This document shows positions 52,307-59,617 of a stretch of 64,000 bases of DNA, piece by piece. Source of the stretch: Novosphingobium sp. (GTDB taxonomy: Bacteria > Pseudomonadota > Alphaproteobacteria > Sphingomonadales > Sphingomonadaceae). Every line of letters begins with the position of its first letter. Positions within the stretch are counted from its first letter, which is position 1. The notes beneath the pieces were generated by a model. The model did no database searches. It was not told the origin of the DNA and saw nothing but the letters and a program-made list of their open reading frames with translations. The stretch spans positions 310,001-374,000 of the forward strand of contig JADJYM010000015.1 of assembly GCA_016719755.1 (NCBI GenBank). The letters run 5' to 3'. The translations under genes and the position numbers were made by a program.

Positions 52307-54658
52307 TCAGAAGTTGAAGCCCATCCGGATGCCGACGGTCCGGATCGAATCGAGGCCGAAGCGCTGGGTATAACTCAGTCGTGGCGGCTGAGCGCTGGCG
52401 TCACCGGCTTCGATGCTGATGCTAAGCGGATAAACCTTGTTCGTGCAGTTCCTGCAGTACAGGCTGGCGTACCAATGATCGCCCTTGATACCGATGCTGG
52501 CGTTCAGCAAATCGATACCTGCGATCTGGCTGCCAGGAGCATGGTTGACGTTCGATTCAATCATCGACCGGTGGTACCAGTCACCCTGAAGCATGAGCCG
52601 GGTTCCGTTGCTGCCAAGCGGTACTTCGTAGGCCGCTCCCACTGTCGAGGTGAACTTCGGCGCAAAGGCGAGTTGGTATCCTGCAGCGTCGAAGCTTTTG
52701 GTGGCCGCGCAAGAGGCAGCTGTCTGCTCGGGATAGCACTGAGCGATGTAACTATCGAAGCGGCTGTCCGCATAGGCACCGTTGGCACTCAGCGTCAGTC
52801 CTTCCAATGGACGCAACTCAAGCGTGGCCTCGAAGCCCTTGCTGGTGACTGCGGCGGCATTGCCGATCACGAACGTGCGCAGGTTCGGATCAAATGACTG
52901 GATCTGGAAATTCTTGAACTTGGTGTGGAAGCCCGAAACGTTGAAAGTCAACTTACGGTCAAGCCAGGTGGATTTGATGCCTGCTTCAACGGTGCTCGTG
53001 GTTTCGGGGAATACGGTCAGGTTTGCCGTTGCGGTCGGTCCCGCATCGTTCATGCCAGGCCCTTTGTAGCCGCGGCCGTAGGTTGCGTAGAGCATGATGT
53101 CCGAAGTCGGCTTGTACTGGATGCCGCCCTTCCAGCTGAAATTGGTGTTCGAGTAGGTCTGATCGTAAACCCCGTTGGGGAACCCGAGAACGACGAAATA
53201 CTTCCCGGTGTTCTGGGTCAGGTTGAGCGAGACCTTGTCATGGGTCACGCGGCCGCCGGCAAAAACGCTGAGCTGCTCGGTGAATGCATAGTTCAGCTGG
53301 CCGAAGGCGGCATAGCTGCGGTTCTCGATCCGGTAGATCTTGTCCGTACCCAGGAAGAAGCTGTTCGAGCGTGCGCATCCCGGCGGCGAAGGGTTCGAAA
53401 CCGTGGCGCCCACGCAGAACGGGAAGCGGGGCAGTGCTCCGCCGGGAAGCAGATTGTTACCCGCAATCTGGCTGTCCTGATCGTAATTCGACGCGAAGTA
53501 ATAAAGCCCCGCCTGGCCGGTCAGCGGTCCAGAATTGGGCAGGGCGAGCCGCAGCTCGTTGCTGTACTGGTCGAAACTGGACTTGTTGCGATTGATGTTG
53601 GCGCCGTTTCCACCGGTCGAGTCCGCGTCGATCTGCTGATCGAGATTATAGGTCTTCCAGGCGAGGGTATTCGACAGGACCATCCCGTTGCCGAATTCGT
53701 AGCTTGCCGTGCCTTGCAGGCCGCCGGTCTTGAAATCGCGATACTGCGGCGCATCCGATGTCTGGACGAAATTGCGCGTGCCCACCGTGATCCCGTCAGC
53801 GGTCAGCTGCGCCGTGTTCACGCTGGTCGGGGAAAGTGTCCGGTAGGTAATATCGAACAGCGTTCCGATGCCGTGCGATTCAAAGTAGTCACCAATCAGG
53901 TAAAGGCTGAAGCCGCTTCCCGAATCCAGCAGGTACTTTGCCTTGACGCCATACTGACGCAGGTCCGTATCGGTGCGGCCCGGGGTTCCGACCTGGCGAT
54001 AGGCGATCGTGGGCTGCTGGAAAACGTATGCTCCGCTAACCCGCAGGGCCGAATTTGCCGAAACCGGGACGTTGATCGTCGCGCGCGCCTGAACGCCCTG
54101 GGCGTTGTCCCCCGGACGGGTCGACAAGGTGCCCTGCAGATCGACATTTACACCCAGTGAACCGATCTTCGGCCTGGTTGTCGTGATGTTGACGAGACCT
54201 GCGGACGAGTTCTTGCCGAAGAGCAGTCCCTGAGGTCCGTTCAGCACTTCAATCCGCCCGATGTCGAGAAGAGGTACTCCGTTCAGCACCCGCGAGCCAA
54301 GAGTGACGTCATCGATGGCGGTGGCAACGCTTCCTTCGATTGTGCCGGCGAAGGACTGGGTGCCGATACCGCGGATCGAATAGTTGTTGTCCGTCTGAAC
54401 CTGAAGGCCCGGGGCGATCGTCGACAGCTGCCGCAGATCGGTTACGCCCTTGTCACGCAGGGTATCGCCCGAAATTGCCTGGAGGCTGACCGGTACATCC
54501 TGCAGGCGCTGCGACGAACGTTGCGCCGTCACGATGATTTCATTTGCACTCGTTGACGCGGCGTCGTCGCCCGATTGCGCGGCATCCTGCGCAAAGGCCG
54601 GAACGGCCGCGATCAGGGCAGTGCTGGCGAGTAGCCTGGTGAGTGTTCTGTAAGCCAT
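52307..54658 (-). CDS. TonB-dependent outer-membrane receptor
   Basis: A 783-residue receptor. Signal peptide LLASTALIAAVPAFAQ; TonB box NEIIVTAQRSSQRLQDVPVS; plug with YSIRGIGTQSFAG and GRIEVLNGPQGLLFGKNSSA; extracellular loop with paired cysteines (FPFCVGATV..PPGCARSN); barrel end ..TVGIRMGFNF. It is collinear with, and the same length as, the receptor at 28010-30361. GGAGGAGA lies five bases before ATG 54658. Two operator copies and a TTGACA promoter lie upstream. As first gene before tetR and the deglycosidase pair, it is the likely importer of their substrate. Confidence 0.93.
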   Translation of the reverse strand: MAYRTLTRLLASTALIAAVPAFAQDAAQSGDDAASTSANEIIVTAQRSSQRLQDVPVSLQAISGDTLRDKGVTDLRQLSTIAPGLQVQTDNNYSIRGIGTQSFAGTIEGSVATAIDDVTLGSRVLNGVPLLDIGRIEVLNGPQGLLFGKNSSAGLVNITTTRPKIGSLGVNVDLQGTLSTRPGDNAQGVQARATINVPVSANSALRVSGAYVFQQPTIAYRQVGTPGRTDTDLRQYGVKAKYLLDSGSGFSLYLIGDYFESHGIGTLFDITYRTLSPTSVNTAQLTADGITVGTRNFVQTSDAPQYRDFKTGGLQGTASYEFGNGMVLSNTLAWKTYNLDQQIDADSTGGNGANINRNKSSFDQYSNELRLALPNSGPLTGQAGLYYFASNYDQDSQIAGNNLLPGGALPRFPFCVGATVSNPSPPGCARSNSFFLGTDKIYRIENRSYAAFGQLNYAFTEQLSVFAGGRVTHDKVSLNLTQNTGKYFVVLGFPNGVYDQTYSNTNFSWKGGIQYKPTSDIMLYATYGRGYKGPGMNDAGPTATANLTVFPETTSTVEAGIKSTWLDRKLTFNVSGFHTKFKNFQIQSFDPNLRTFVIGNAAAVTSKGFEATLELRPLEGLTLSANGAYADSRFDSYIAQCYPEQTAASCAATKSFDAAGYQLAFAPKFTSTVGAAYEVPLGSNGTRLMLQGDWYHRSMIESNVNHAPGSQIAGIDLLNASIGIKGDHWYASLYCRNCTNKVYPLSISIEAGDASAQPPRLSYTQRFGLDSIRTVGIRMGFNF

Positions 54659-54692
54659 GGTATCTCCTCCCTTAGCGATTGATTACGATAAC

Positions 54693-54705
54693 TAATCAAT
54701 GATTA
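54693..54705 (-). promoter_or_regulatory. Operator copy in the receptor leader
   Basis: TAATC-AAT-GATTA, perfect 5-bp arms with a 3-nt centre, 35 bases before the receptor start and about 100 bases downstream of the promoter-linked copy. Confidence 0.6.
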
Positions 54706-54805
54706 GATGTTGGCCGTCCAAAACCGCAACGGGCTGTCAGGACATGTTGGACCCTTTCTGGCGCGCCAGCCCTGATGATCTAATCAAATTAAATCGAACT
54801 CAATT

Positions 54806-54841
54806 TAATCGCCGATTAGATTTGTCGGCCATGGATGTCAA
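54806..54841 (-). promoter_or_regulatory. Promoter with operator for the TonB receptor
   Basis: On the minus strand TTGACA (54841-54836), a 17-nt spacer and TAATCG (54818-54813). The operator TAATC-GCC-GATTA spans 54806-54818 and covers the -10. The mRNA leader would be about 145 nt. Confidence 0.7.
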
Positions 54842-55034
54842 CCGCCATTCGGCCCGGGGAGATTCTGCCGGTGATTTTACGCAGACGATTTGAATTAGCT
54901 GATTCTTTGGTCGATATCCTACGACATAAAATCGATATAACAGTAACTTAAGTGCGGAATTGGATTCATTGCAGAGGCTGACTCCTGCCGCCTTCACGCT
55001 TGATCCGCTGGTCGCTAGCTGCCATGCGCGGGGC

Positions 55035-55811
55035 ATGAACCAACACGTCCTGCCGCTTGAAGGCGTCCACAATTTCCGAGACTATGGCGGCTATGCCGGG
55101 GCCGATGGCGCGCACCTGCGCACGGGCCTGTTGTGGCGCTCCGCCCAGCACGGCGATGCGACCGATGCCGATCTTGAAGCGATCAGGGCGCTGGACCTGG
55201 GCACGGTGATCGATCTGCGTGGCCCTAGCGAGCGCGAAGCGAAGCCTTGCCGCCGCTATCCCGGGTTCGCGGCCGAAGTGCTGCACCATCACGACGAGAC
55301 GGCGGGTCTTGCGCTGCACGTCGATGCGGCGAAGGACGCGATCAGCGCGGCCGAGGCGCGGCGGGCGATGCAGGATCTTTATTCCGGTATCGCCTGGCGG
55401 CCCAATCTGGTGCCGATGCTGCGCCGCTACTTCGATGTGCTGGAGGGCCGCGTTTCGGCCAGTCTGGTGCATTGCGTTGCCGGCAAGGACCGCACCGGCT
55501 TTGCCGTCGCCATGCTCCACCACGTGCTGGGGGTCCATGCCGACGATATCCTGGCCGATTACCTGATGACCAATGTCGCCGGGCGGGTCGAGGCGCGCAT
55601 TGCCGCCGGTGCCAGCCAGATCCGCGAGCGCTATGGCGCGATCGATGACGAGACTGTCCGCACACTGATGGGGGTGGAGGAAAGCTACCTTGCCGAGGCG
55701 TTCCGGACAATCCGCGAACGTCACGGCGATCTGGACGCCTACCTGGCCGAAGTGCTGGGTGTGGACGCCCCGCGCGTGGCTGCGCTGCGCGCCCGCTACC
55801 TCGAAGGCTAG
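55035..55811 (+). CDS. Tyrosine/dual-specificity protein phosphatase
   Basis: A 258-residue protein with the cysteine phosphatase signature HCVAGKDRTG (146-155; nucleophile C147) and the conserved N-terminal GVHNFRDYGGY seen in bacterial secreted-type PTPs. The VIDLRGPSERE segment is also typical. Substrates may be phosphotyrosine, phosphoserine or phosphoinositides. ATG 55035 is chosen; the open frame continues upstream without support. It is the first plus-strand gene after the receptor regulatory region; a relation to the tyrosine kinase expected in the exopolysaccharide locus is only speculative. Confidence 0.85.
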   Translation: MNQHVLPLEGVHNFRDYGGYAGADGAHLRTGLLWRSAQHGDATDADLEAIRALDLGTVIDLRGPSEREAKPCRRYPGFAAEVLHHHDETAGLALHVDAAKDAISAAEARRAMQDLYSGIAWRPNLVPMLRRYFDVLEGRVSASLVHCVAGKDRTGFAVAMLHHVLGVHADDILADYLMTNVAGRVEARIAAGASQIRERYGAIDDETVRTLMGVEESYLAEAFRTIRERHGDLDAYLAEVLGVDAPRVAALRARYLEG

Positions 55812-55861
55812 GGTTCGTTCAGGGCCTCGCGCGGTTCCTCTGACCGGGCCGGGCCGGGCCG

Positions 55862-56737
55862 CTATTCAGCCAGGAATCCGCGAACTTCGGCCATGAACCG
55901 GTCGTACTGGTCATGGTGCAGCCAGTGTCCGGCATTCTCGAATTCGACGACCCGGGCGTTGCGGAAATGCTCCAGCCGTCCGTCCTTCGCCGGGCTTGAG
56001 GCCCAGCTGTCGAGGCCATAGAGCAGCAGCACCGGGCAGGTGATCGCCTGCCACAGTTCCTGTGTGCGGTCGGCCGGTACGTCCTCGAAAGGCCAGACGT
56101 TGAGATAGGGGTCGAACTTCCAGCTCCAGGTGCCGTCCTCGTTGCGGCTGGCGCCATGGATGGTGAGGTGGCGGGCCTGTTCGTCGGTCAGGAAGGAGTT
56201 TTCCTCCTTCATGCGGGCATAGGCGGCCTCAATCGTGGGATAGCGGCGCGGCGAGCGGCCGGCGGCGGCGCGGCGCTCAGAAATCCACTGACGGAAGCGG
56301 TTGGCATAGCCCGCCGCCTCGCGCTCCGCCCGCACGGCGGGGGAGGGCCCAAGCCCCTCGATGCAGACCAGCTTGCGGACCTTTTCGGGATAGAGCCCGG
56401 TGAAGCGGGTCGCGACATTGCCGCCCAGCGAATGGGCAACGATGGTCACCTGGTCATGCCCCAGGGTGTGAACCAGCTGGGCAAAGTCATAGACGAAGCC
56501 CGGCATTTCATAGTTGCCATCCGGCGCCCAGGCGCTGTCACCGTGGCCGCGCAGATCAGGCGCGATGACGTGCCAGTCCCTTGCCAGTTCCTCGGCCACC
56601 CAGTCCCAGCTGCGGCAATGGTCGCGTCCGCCGTGCTGCAGGATCAGCGGCGGCGCTTCAGGATTGCCCCAGTCAACATAGTGAAGACGCAGGCGTTGGG
56701 AGATGAAGCTGTTGGCGGTCGGTCCATGCGGTGTCAT
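55862..56737 (-). CDS. Alpha/beta hydrolase
   Basis: A 291-residue alpha/beta-fold hydrolase. The oxyanion motif is LILQHGGRDH; the nucleophile S103 sits in IVAHSLGGNVA; the acid is probably in LLLYGLDSWAS and the base is the His of ENAGHWLHHD. Epoxide-hydrolase/esterase relatives are closest by motif, but the substrate is not evident. ATG 56737 is chosen because the conserved core follows directly. It lies 47 bases downstream of the exosortase-associated hydrolase 1 gene on the same strand and may share its transcript. Confidence 0.85.
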   Translation of the reverse strand: MTPHGPTANSFISQRLRLHYVDWGNPEAPPLILQHGGRDHCRSWDWVAEELARDWHVIAPDLRGHGDSAWAPDGNYEMPGFVYDFAQLVHTLGHDQVTIVAHSLGGNVATRFTGLYPEKVRKLVCIEGLGPSPAVRAEREAAGYANRFRQWISERRAAAGRSPRRYPTIEAAYARMKEENSFLTDEQARHLTIHGASRNEDGTWSWKFDPYLNVWPFEDVPADRTQELWQAITCPVLLLYGLDSWASSPAKDGRLEHFRNARVVEFENAGHWLHHDQYDRFMAEVRGFLAE

Positions 56738-56784
56738 GCGCCCGGCTTTGCGACGAACCGGGCGCCGCGTCAATTCCAGGGCTT

Positions 56785-57612
56785 TCAACCCGGATTGCGC
56801 AAGGCGGCGAGGATCTGGCCCTGCAGCCAGATCCGGGCCTGTGGCTCGACAAAGCTGTGGCTGGCATCGGGGCAGCGGCGCAGCCGCGGGTCGGCCTGGT
56901 CCCAGTTGGCGATGAAGGCATGCGCGGTGCGATCGTTTGACGCGAGCAGGATGGTGACCTGCCCGGGAAAGTCGGCAAGCGATTCGTTCATCCGCGTGGC
57001 CAGCGGGCTTGGCCCGGCATCGGGGCGGGCCGCTTCGACGATGCTGGAGGCCATCCGGCCCACATCTACCTTGCCGGTCAGCAGTCGCCAGATCGCGCGC
57101 GGACTGGTGAGGCGCTTGAAGTAGTGGCGGCGTAGGGCCGACGGCGGCATCGGGGTCGGGGCGCTTTCAGGCTCTCCGGCCTGCACGGCAACCGCCTGGG
57201 TTTCCGGTTCGGGATCGAAGGTCCAGGGATTGGCCAGCACCAGCGCGTCGCACCCCGCGCCGCCCGCCAGCATCAGAGCGCTGGCGGCATCGCAGTTGCC
57301 GAAGGCGACCACGCGCCGCAGGGTCGGAACATGGGCGCGAAAGGCGCGCAGCGCGGCCGCGATATCGGCAGCGCTACCTTCGAATCCGGCATTCTCTCCG
57401 CTGCTGTCGCCCACGCCGCGCCGGTCGAAGCGCATCACCGGGAATCCCGCCGTGGCAATCCGCTCCGCGAGCTGTGCCTGGCTACCCCACGGGCCGGACC
57501 GCACTTCGTTGCCGCCGCTGACAATCAGCAGGCCGGTGGTCGAATCCGCCGTATCGAGCGTTCCGGCAAGTTCGGCGCCTTCGCAGGCGAAGGTGAAGTG
57601 CCGCCGGATCAT
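56785..57612 (-). CDS. Exosortase A system-associated hydrolase 1
   Basis: A 275-residue alpha/beta hydrolase-like protein (LLIVSGGNEVRSGPWGSQAQ, FPVMRFDRRGVGDSSGE, VAFGNCDAASALML). Asn-Cys-Asp replaces the usual Ser-centred elbow, so the nucleophile would be cysteine, as in the TIGR03100 family from exosortase A loci. Its role in exopolysaccharide or PEP-CTERM processing is unknown. ATG 57612 overlaps the stop of hydrolase 2 (ATGA), so the two are translationally coupled. Confidence 0.85.
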   Translation of the reverse strand: MIRRHFTFACEGAELAGTLDTADSTTGLLIVSGGNEVRSGPWGSQAQLAERIATAGFPVMRFDRRGVGDSSGENAGFEGSAADIAAALRAFRAHVPTLRRVVAFGNCDAASALMLAGGAGCDALVLANPWTFDPEPETQAVAVQAGEPESAPTPMPPSALRRHYFKRLTSPRAIWRLLTGKVDVGRMASSIVEAARPDAGPSPLATRMNESLADFPGQVTILLASNDRTAHAFIANWDQADPRLRRCPDASHSFVEPQARIWLQGQILAALRNPG

Positions 57613-58289
57613 GCCTTGCAGCCCAGCGAGACAATTGCGGCCAAGGCATCGGCCTGTGCCGGATCGTGATCCGGTTCGGCGCGCAGCCACAGTGGACGGC
57701 CTTCGACCAGATCCTGCTCGATCACGGTAAGGCGGGCGTCTCCGGCGGGCATAGCGGCTTGCAGCTGACGGATCATTTCGCCCGACAGAATGAATCCGGC
57801 CAGTTCCAGACCCTGTTCAAGCCCGCGTTCCAGCAGGGCCTCGCTTGTCTCCTCCAACCCGGCCTCGCGCGAGGCGAGAATCCGGGCGCGCAGCATGGTC
57901 TTGAGCAGGCTCGCGCCTTTGACCGGCGCATAGAGCCAGCCGGGCAAGCCGCCGGGCACGAGCAGGCCGCCACCGCGCAGCGCCAGCAGATGGGTCGCGC
58001 CGAAGTGCCGTGCCGCCGCCTCGACCGCCATGCGCCAGTCTTCCAGCTCGACCCCGGCAAGATCGCGCAGGCTTTCATTCGTGCCGGGCAGATCGGGCAG
58101 GAAACAGTCGATCCCCGCGCCATGCAGCCGCCGCATCACTTCCACGGTCAGGTGGCGCAGCTTGTTGGCTTCATCGAACAGCGCGGGCACAACCAGCATC
58201 CGCACGGCCCGGCCCTTGTCGAAGGAGAGCGCGTATTCGCGGGCGGCAGCGCCGCCTGGCAGGGGGCAGGGATAGCTTTCGCTGGTCAC
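57609..58289 (-). CDS. Exosortase A system-associated hydrolase 2
   Basis: A 226-residue alpha/beta hydrolase-like protein (RMLVVPALFDEANKLRHLTV, CFLPDLPGTNESL, LLALRGGGLLVPG). The elbow reads RGG rather than G-x-S-x-G, so hydrolytic activity is doubtful. This matches the second hydrolase family of exosortase A loci (TIGR03101). The GTG start at 58289 overlaps the ACP stop, and its own stop overlaps hydrolase 1: a tightly coupled ACP-hydrolase 2-hydrolase 1 operon. Confidence 0.83.
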   Translation of the reverse strand: MTSESYPCPLPGGAAAREYALSFDKGRAVRMLVVPALFDEANKLRHLTVEVMRRLHGAGIDCFLPDLPGTNESLRDLAGVELEDWRMAVEAAARHFGATHLLALRGGGLLVPGGLPGWLYAPVKGASLLKTMLRARILASREAGLEETSEALLERGLEQGLELAGFILSGEMIRQLQAAMPAGDARLTVIEQDLVEGRPLWLRAEPDHDPAQADALAAIVSLGCKA

Positions 58290-58549
58290 GCTGCCTCGCG
58301 CTTGGCCTCGGCAAAGGCGAGCAGGGCTCCGTAGGTTTCGAGCAGGTCAGCGTCGATCTCGTCATCGTCGATCGAGATGCCAAGCCGGTCCTCCATTTCG
58401 GTGAACAGGCCCGCGACAGCCATGGAATCGAGTTCGGGCAGATGGCCGAACAGCCCGGTGTCCGGGGTCAGCTCCTCAACCTGGTCTTCCGTGAGGCCGA
58501 GTACGTCGGAGAGAATGCGGCGTAGCTTGCGGTCGGTATCGGAGCGCAT
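58286..58549 (-). CDS. Acyl carrier protein of the exosortase A locus
   Basis: An 87-residue carrier protein with the prosthetic-group serine in LPELDSMAVAGLFTEMEDRL (about residue 42). It differs from the housekeeping AcpP (DSM instead of DSL and a longer C-terminus). It probably carries an acyl group made by the divergent acyl-CoA ligase for modification of the polysaccharide. ATG 58549 begins the conserved RSDTDRKLRRILSDVLGL. Confidence 0.88.
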   Translation of the reverse strand: MRSDTDRKLRRILSDVLGLTEDQVEELTPDTGLFGHLPELDSMAVAGLFTEMEDRLGISIDDDEIDADLLETYGALLAFAEAKREAA

Positions 58550-58579
58550 GGGTCTTCCATCCATTGATCGGGGGCTGCT

Positions 58580-59581
58580 CTAGCCGTGCCGGGCCAGACC
58601 GCGCAAGGCATTGCGGGCAATTGCAGGCCAGTTCCCGGGCCAAAGTGGGCGAAAAGCCTCGATCCGGTAGCGCGGGCGCACCGCTTCCATCCAGTCGCGC
58701 TTGTAGGGATCGTCCCCGGTGCCGAAATCCACCAGCGTGACGCGGTCACGATCGATCACCTGCTCCATCAGCGCGGCAGTCAGCGTGGTTCCGGGCGAAA
58801 GCGGCCTGGATTCCTCGGTATAGGCAAGCTTGTGGATGAAGGCCGTGCCACCCTCGACTGTCCAGAACTGGGCTGCGACCGGCAGGCCATCGGCGCGGGC
58901 AACGCCCAGACGCAGGCGGCCTGCTGCGCCCTCCGCCTCGGCGAAACGGCGCAGGAAAGCAGGGGATCCCTCGTGCGGTTTCCAGCTGTGGGCGTAGACT
59001 GCCTCGTAAGCGTCCCAGCTGGCAGGGTTGAAGGCTGTCTCGATGCTGACGCTGACCTTGCCACCCTTGCGCTTCAGCGTGGTGCGCAGCTGCCCGGGGC
59101 GGGTGGCCATGTACTGTGCATAGCTGCGGCCCTTGACCGGAAGCACGTGGTTGACGTCGCACTGGCTGAAAAACACCGTCCAGCCCGCGCGCCTCAAGGC
59201 GGCGGCAAGCGCGCTTGCCTCACCGTTCTCGTCGGGCAGGGGGGCGAGGACAAGGTGAGGGGACTCTCCGGCCAGATCCGCGGCCAGTTCGTTCAGCATC
59301 GCGGTCATGTCGGCGCCGGTGGTGAACAGCGGGCGCACCCGAAACGAGTACCAGTTAGCCAGGGCGTGAATCCGCCGCTGCTGACGGTGCAGGGCGATCA
59401 CGCCGCGCTGCTTGCCCTGGCGCATGACCGCGATCAGCGGGAACAGGTCGCATTCCTCGACCAGCCCCCGCCACCATTCCAGCCGGTCGAACGGCGCGTC
59501 AGCCGGGCCGGCGAGCAGCGCGGCAAGCGCGGCATCGTCTTGCACTTCCTTAAGATCATCGTGATAGACGATGGAAACCAA
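58580..59581 (-). CDS. FemAB/GNAT-type acyltransferase, exosortase A locus
   Basis: A 333-residue protein of the CelD/FemAB-like acetyltransferase group. Diagnostic segments are FDRLEWWRGLVEECDLFPLI near the N-terminus, QLRTTLKRKGGKVSV in the middle and VAAQFWTVEGGTAFIHKLAY with LVDFGTGDDPYKRDWM at the end, the classic GNAT fold end. Such genes are regular members of XrtA exopolysaccharide loci, where they may add amino-acid or acyl groups. The start is TTG 59581; no ATG is available, and the ribosome binding site is weak. It precedes the ACP gene by about 30 bp. Confidence 0.82.
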   Translation of the reverse strand: MVSIVYHDDLKEVQDDAALAALLAGPADAPFDRLEWWRGLVEECDLFPLIAVMRQGKQRGVIALHRQQRRIHALANWYSFRVRPLFTTGADMTAMLNELAADLAGESPHLVLAPLPDENGEASALAAALRRAGWTVFFSQCDVNHVLPVKGRSYAQYMATRPGQLRTTLKRKGGKVSVSIETAFNPASWDAYEAVYAHSWKPHEGSPAFLRRFAEAEGAAGRLRLGVARADGLPVAAQFWTVEGGTAFIHKLAYTEESRPLSPGTTLTAALMEQVIDRDRVTLVDFGTGDDPYKRDWMEAVRPRYRIEAFRPLWPGNWPAIARNALRGLARHG

Positions 59582-59617
59582 CCGGCTAACCCCACTTGCA
59601 ACGGAGCCTTACGACCC

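Larger units (their letters stand above)
54659..55034. other. Regulatory region between TonB receptor and phosphatase
   Basis: About 375 bases without a gene, AT-rich compared with its surroundings. The receptor promoter and two operators occupy 54693-54841. The right part (54842-55034) must contain the phosphatase promoter; I could not assign clear boxes. Confidence 0.5.
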
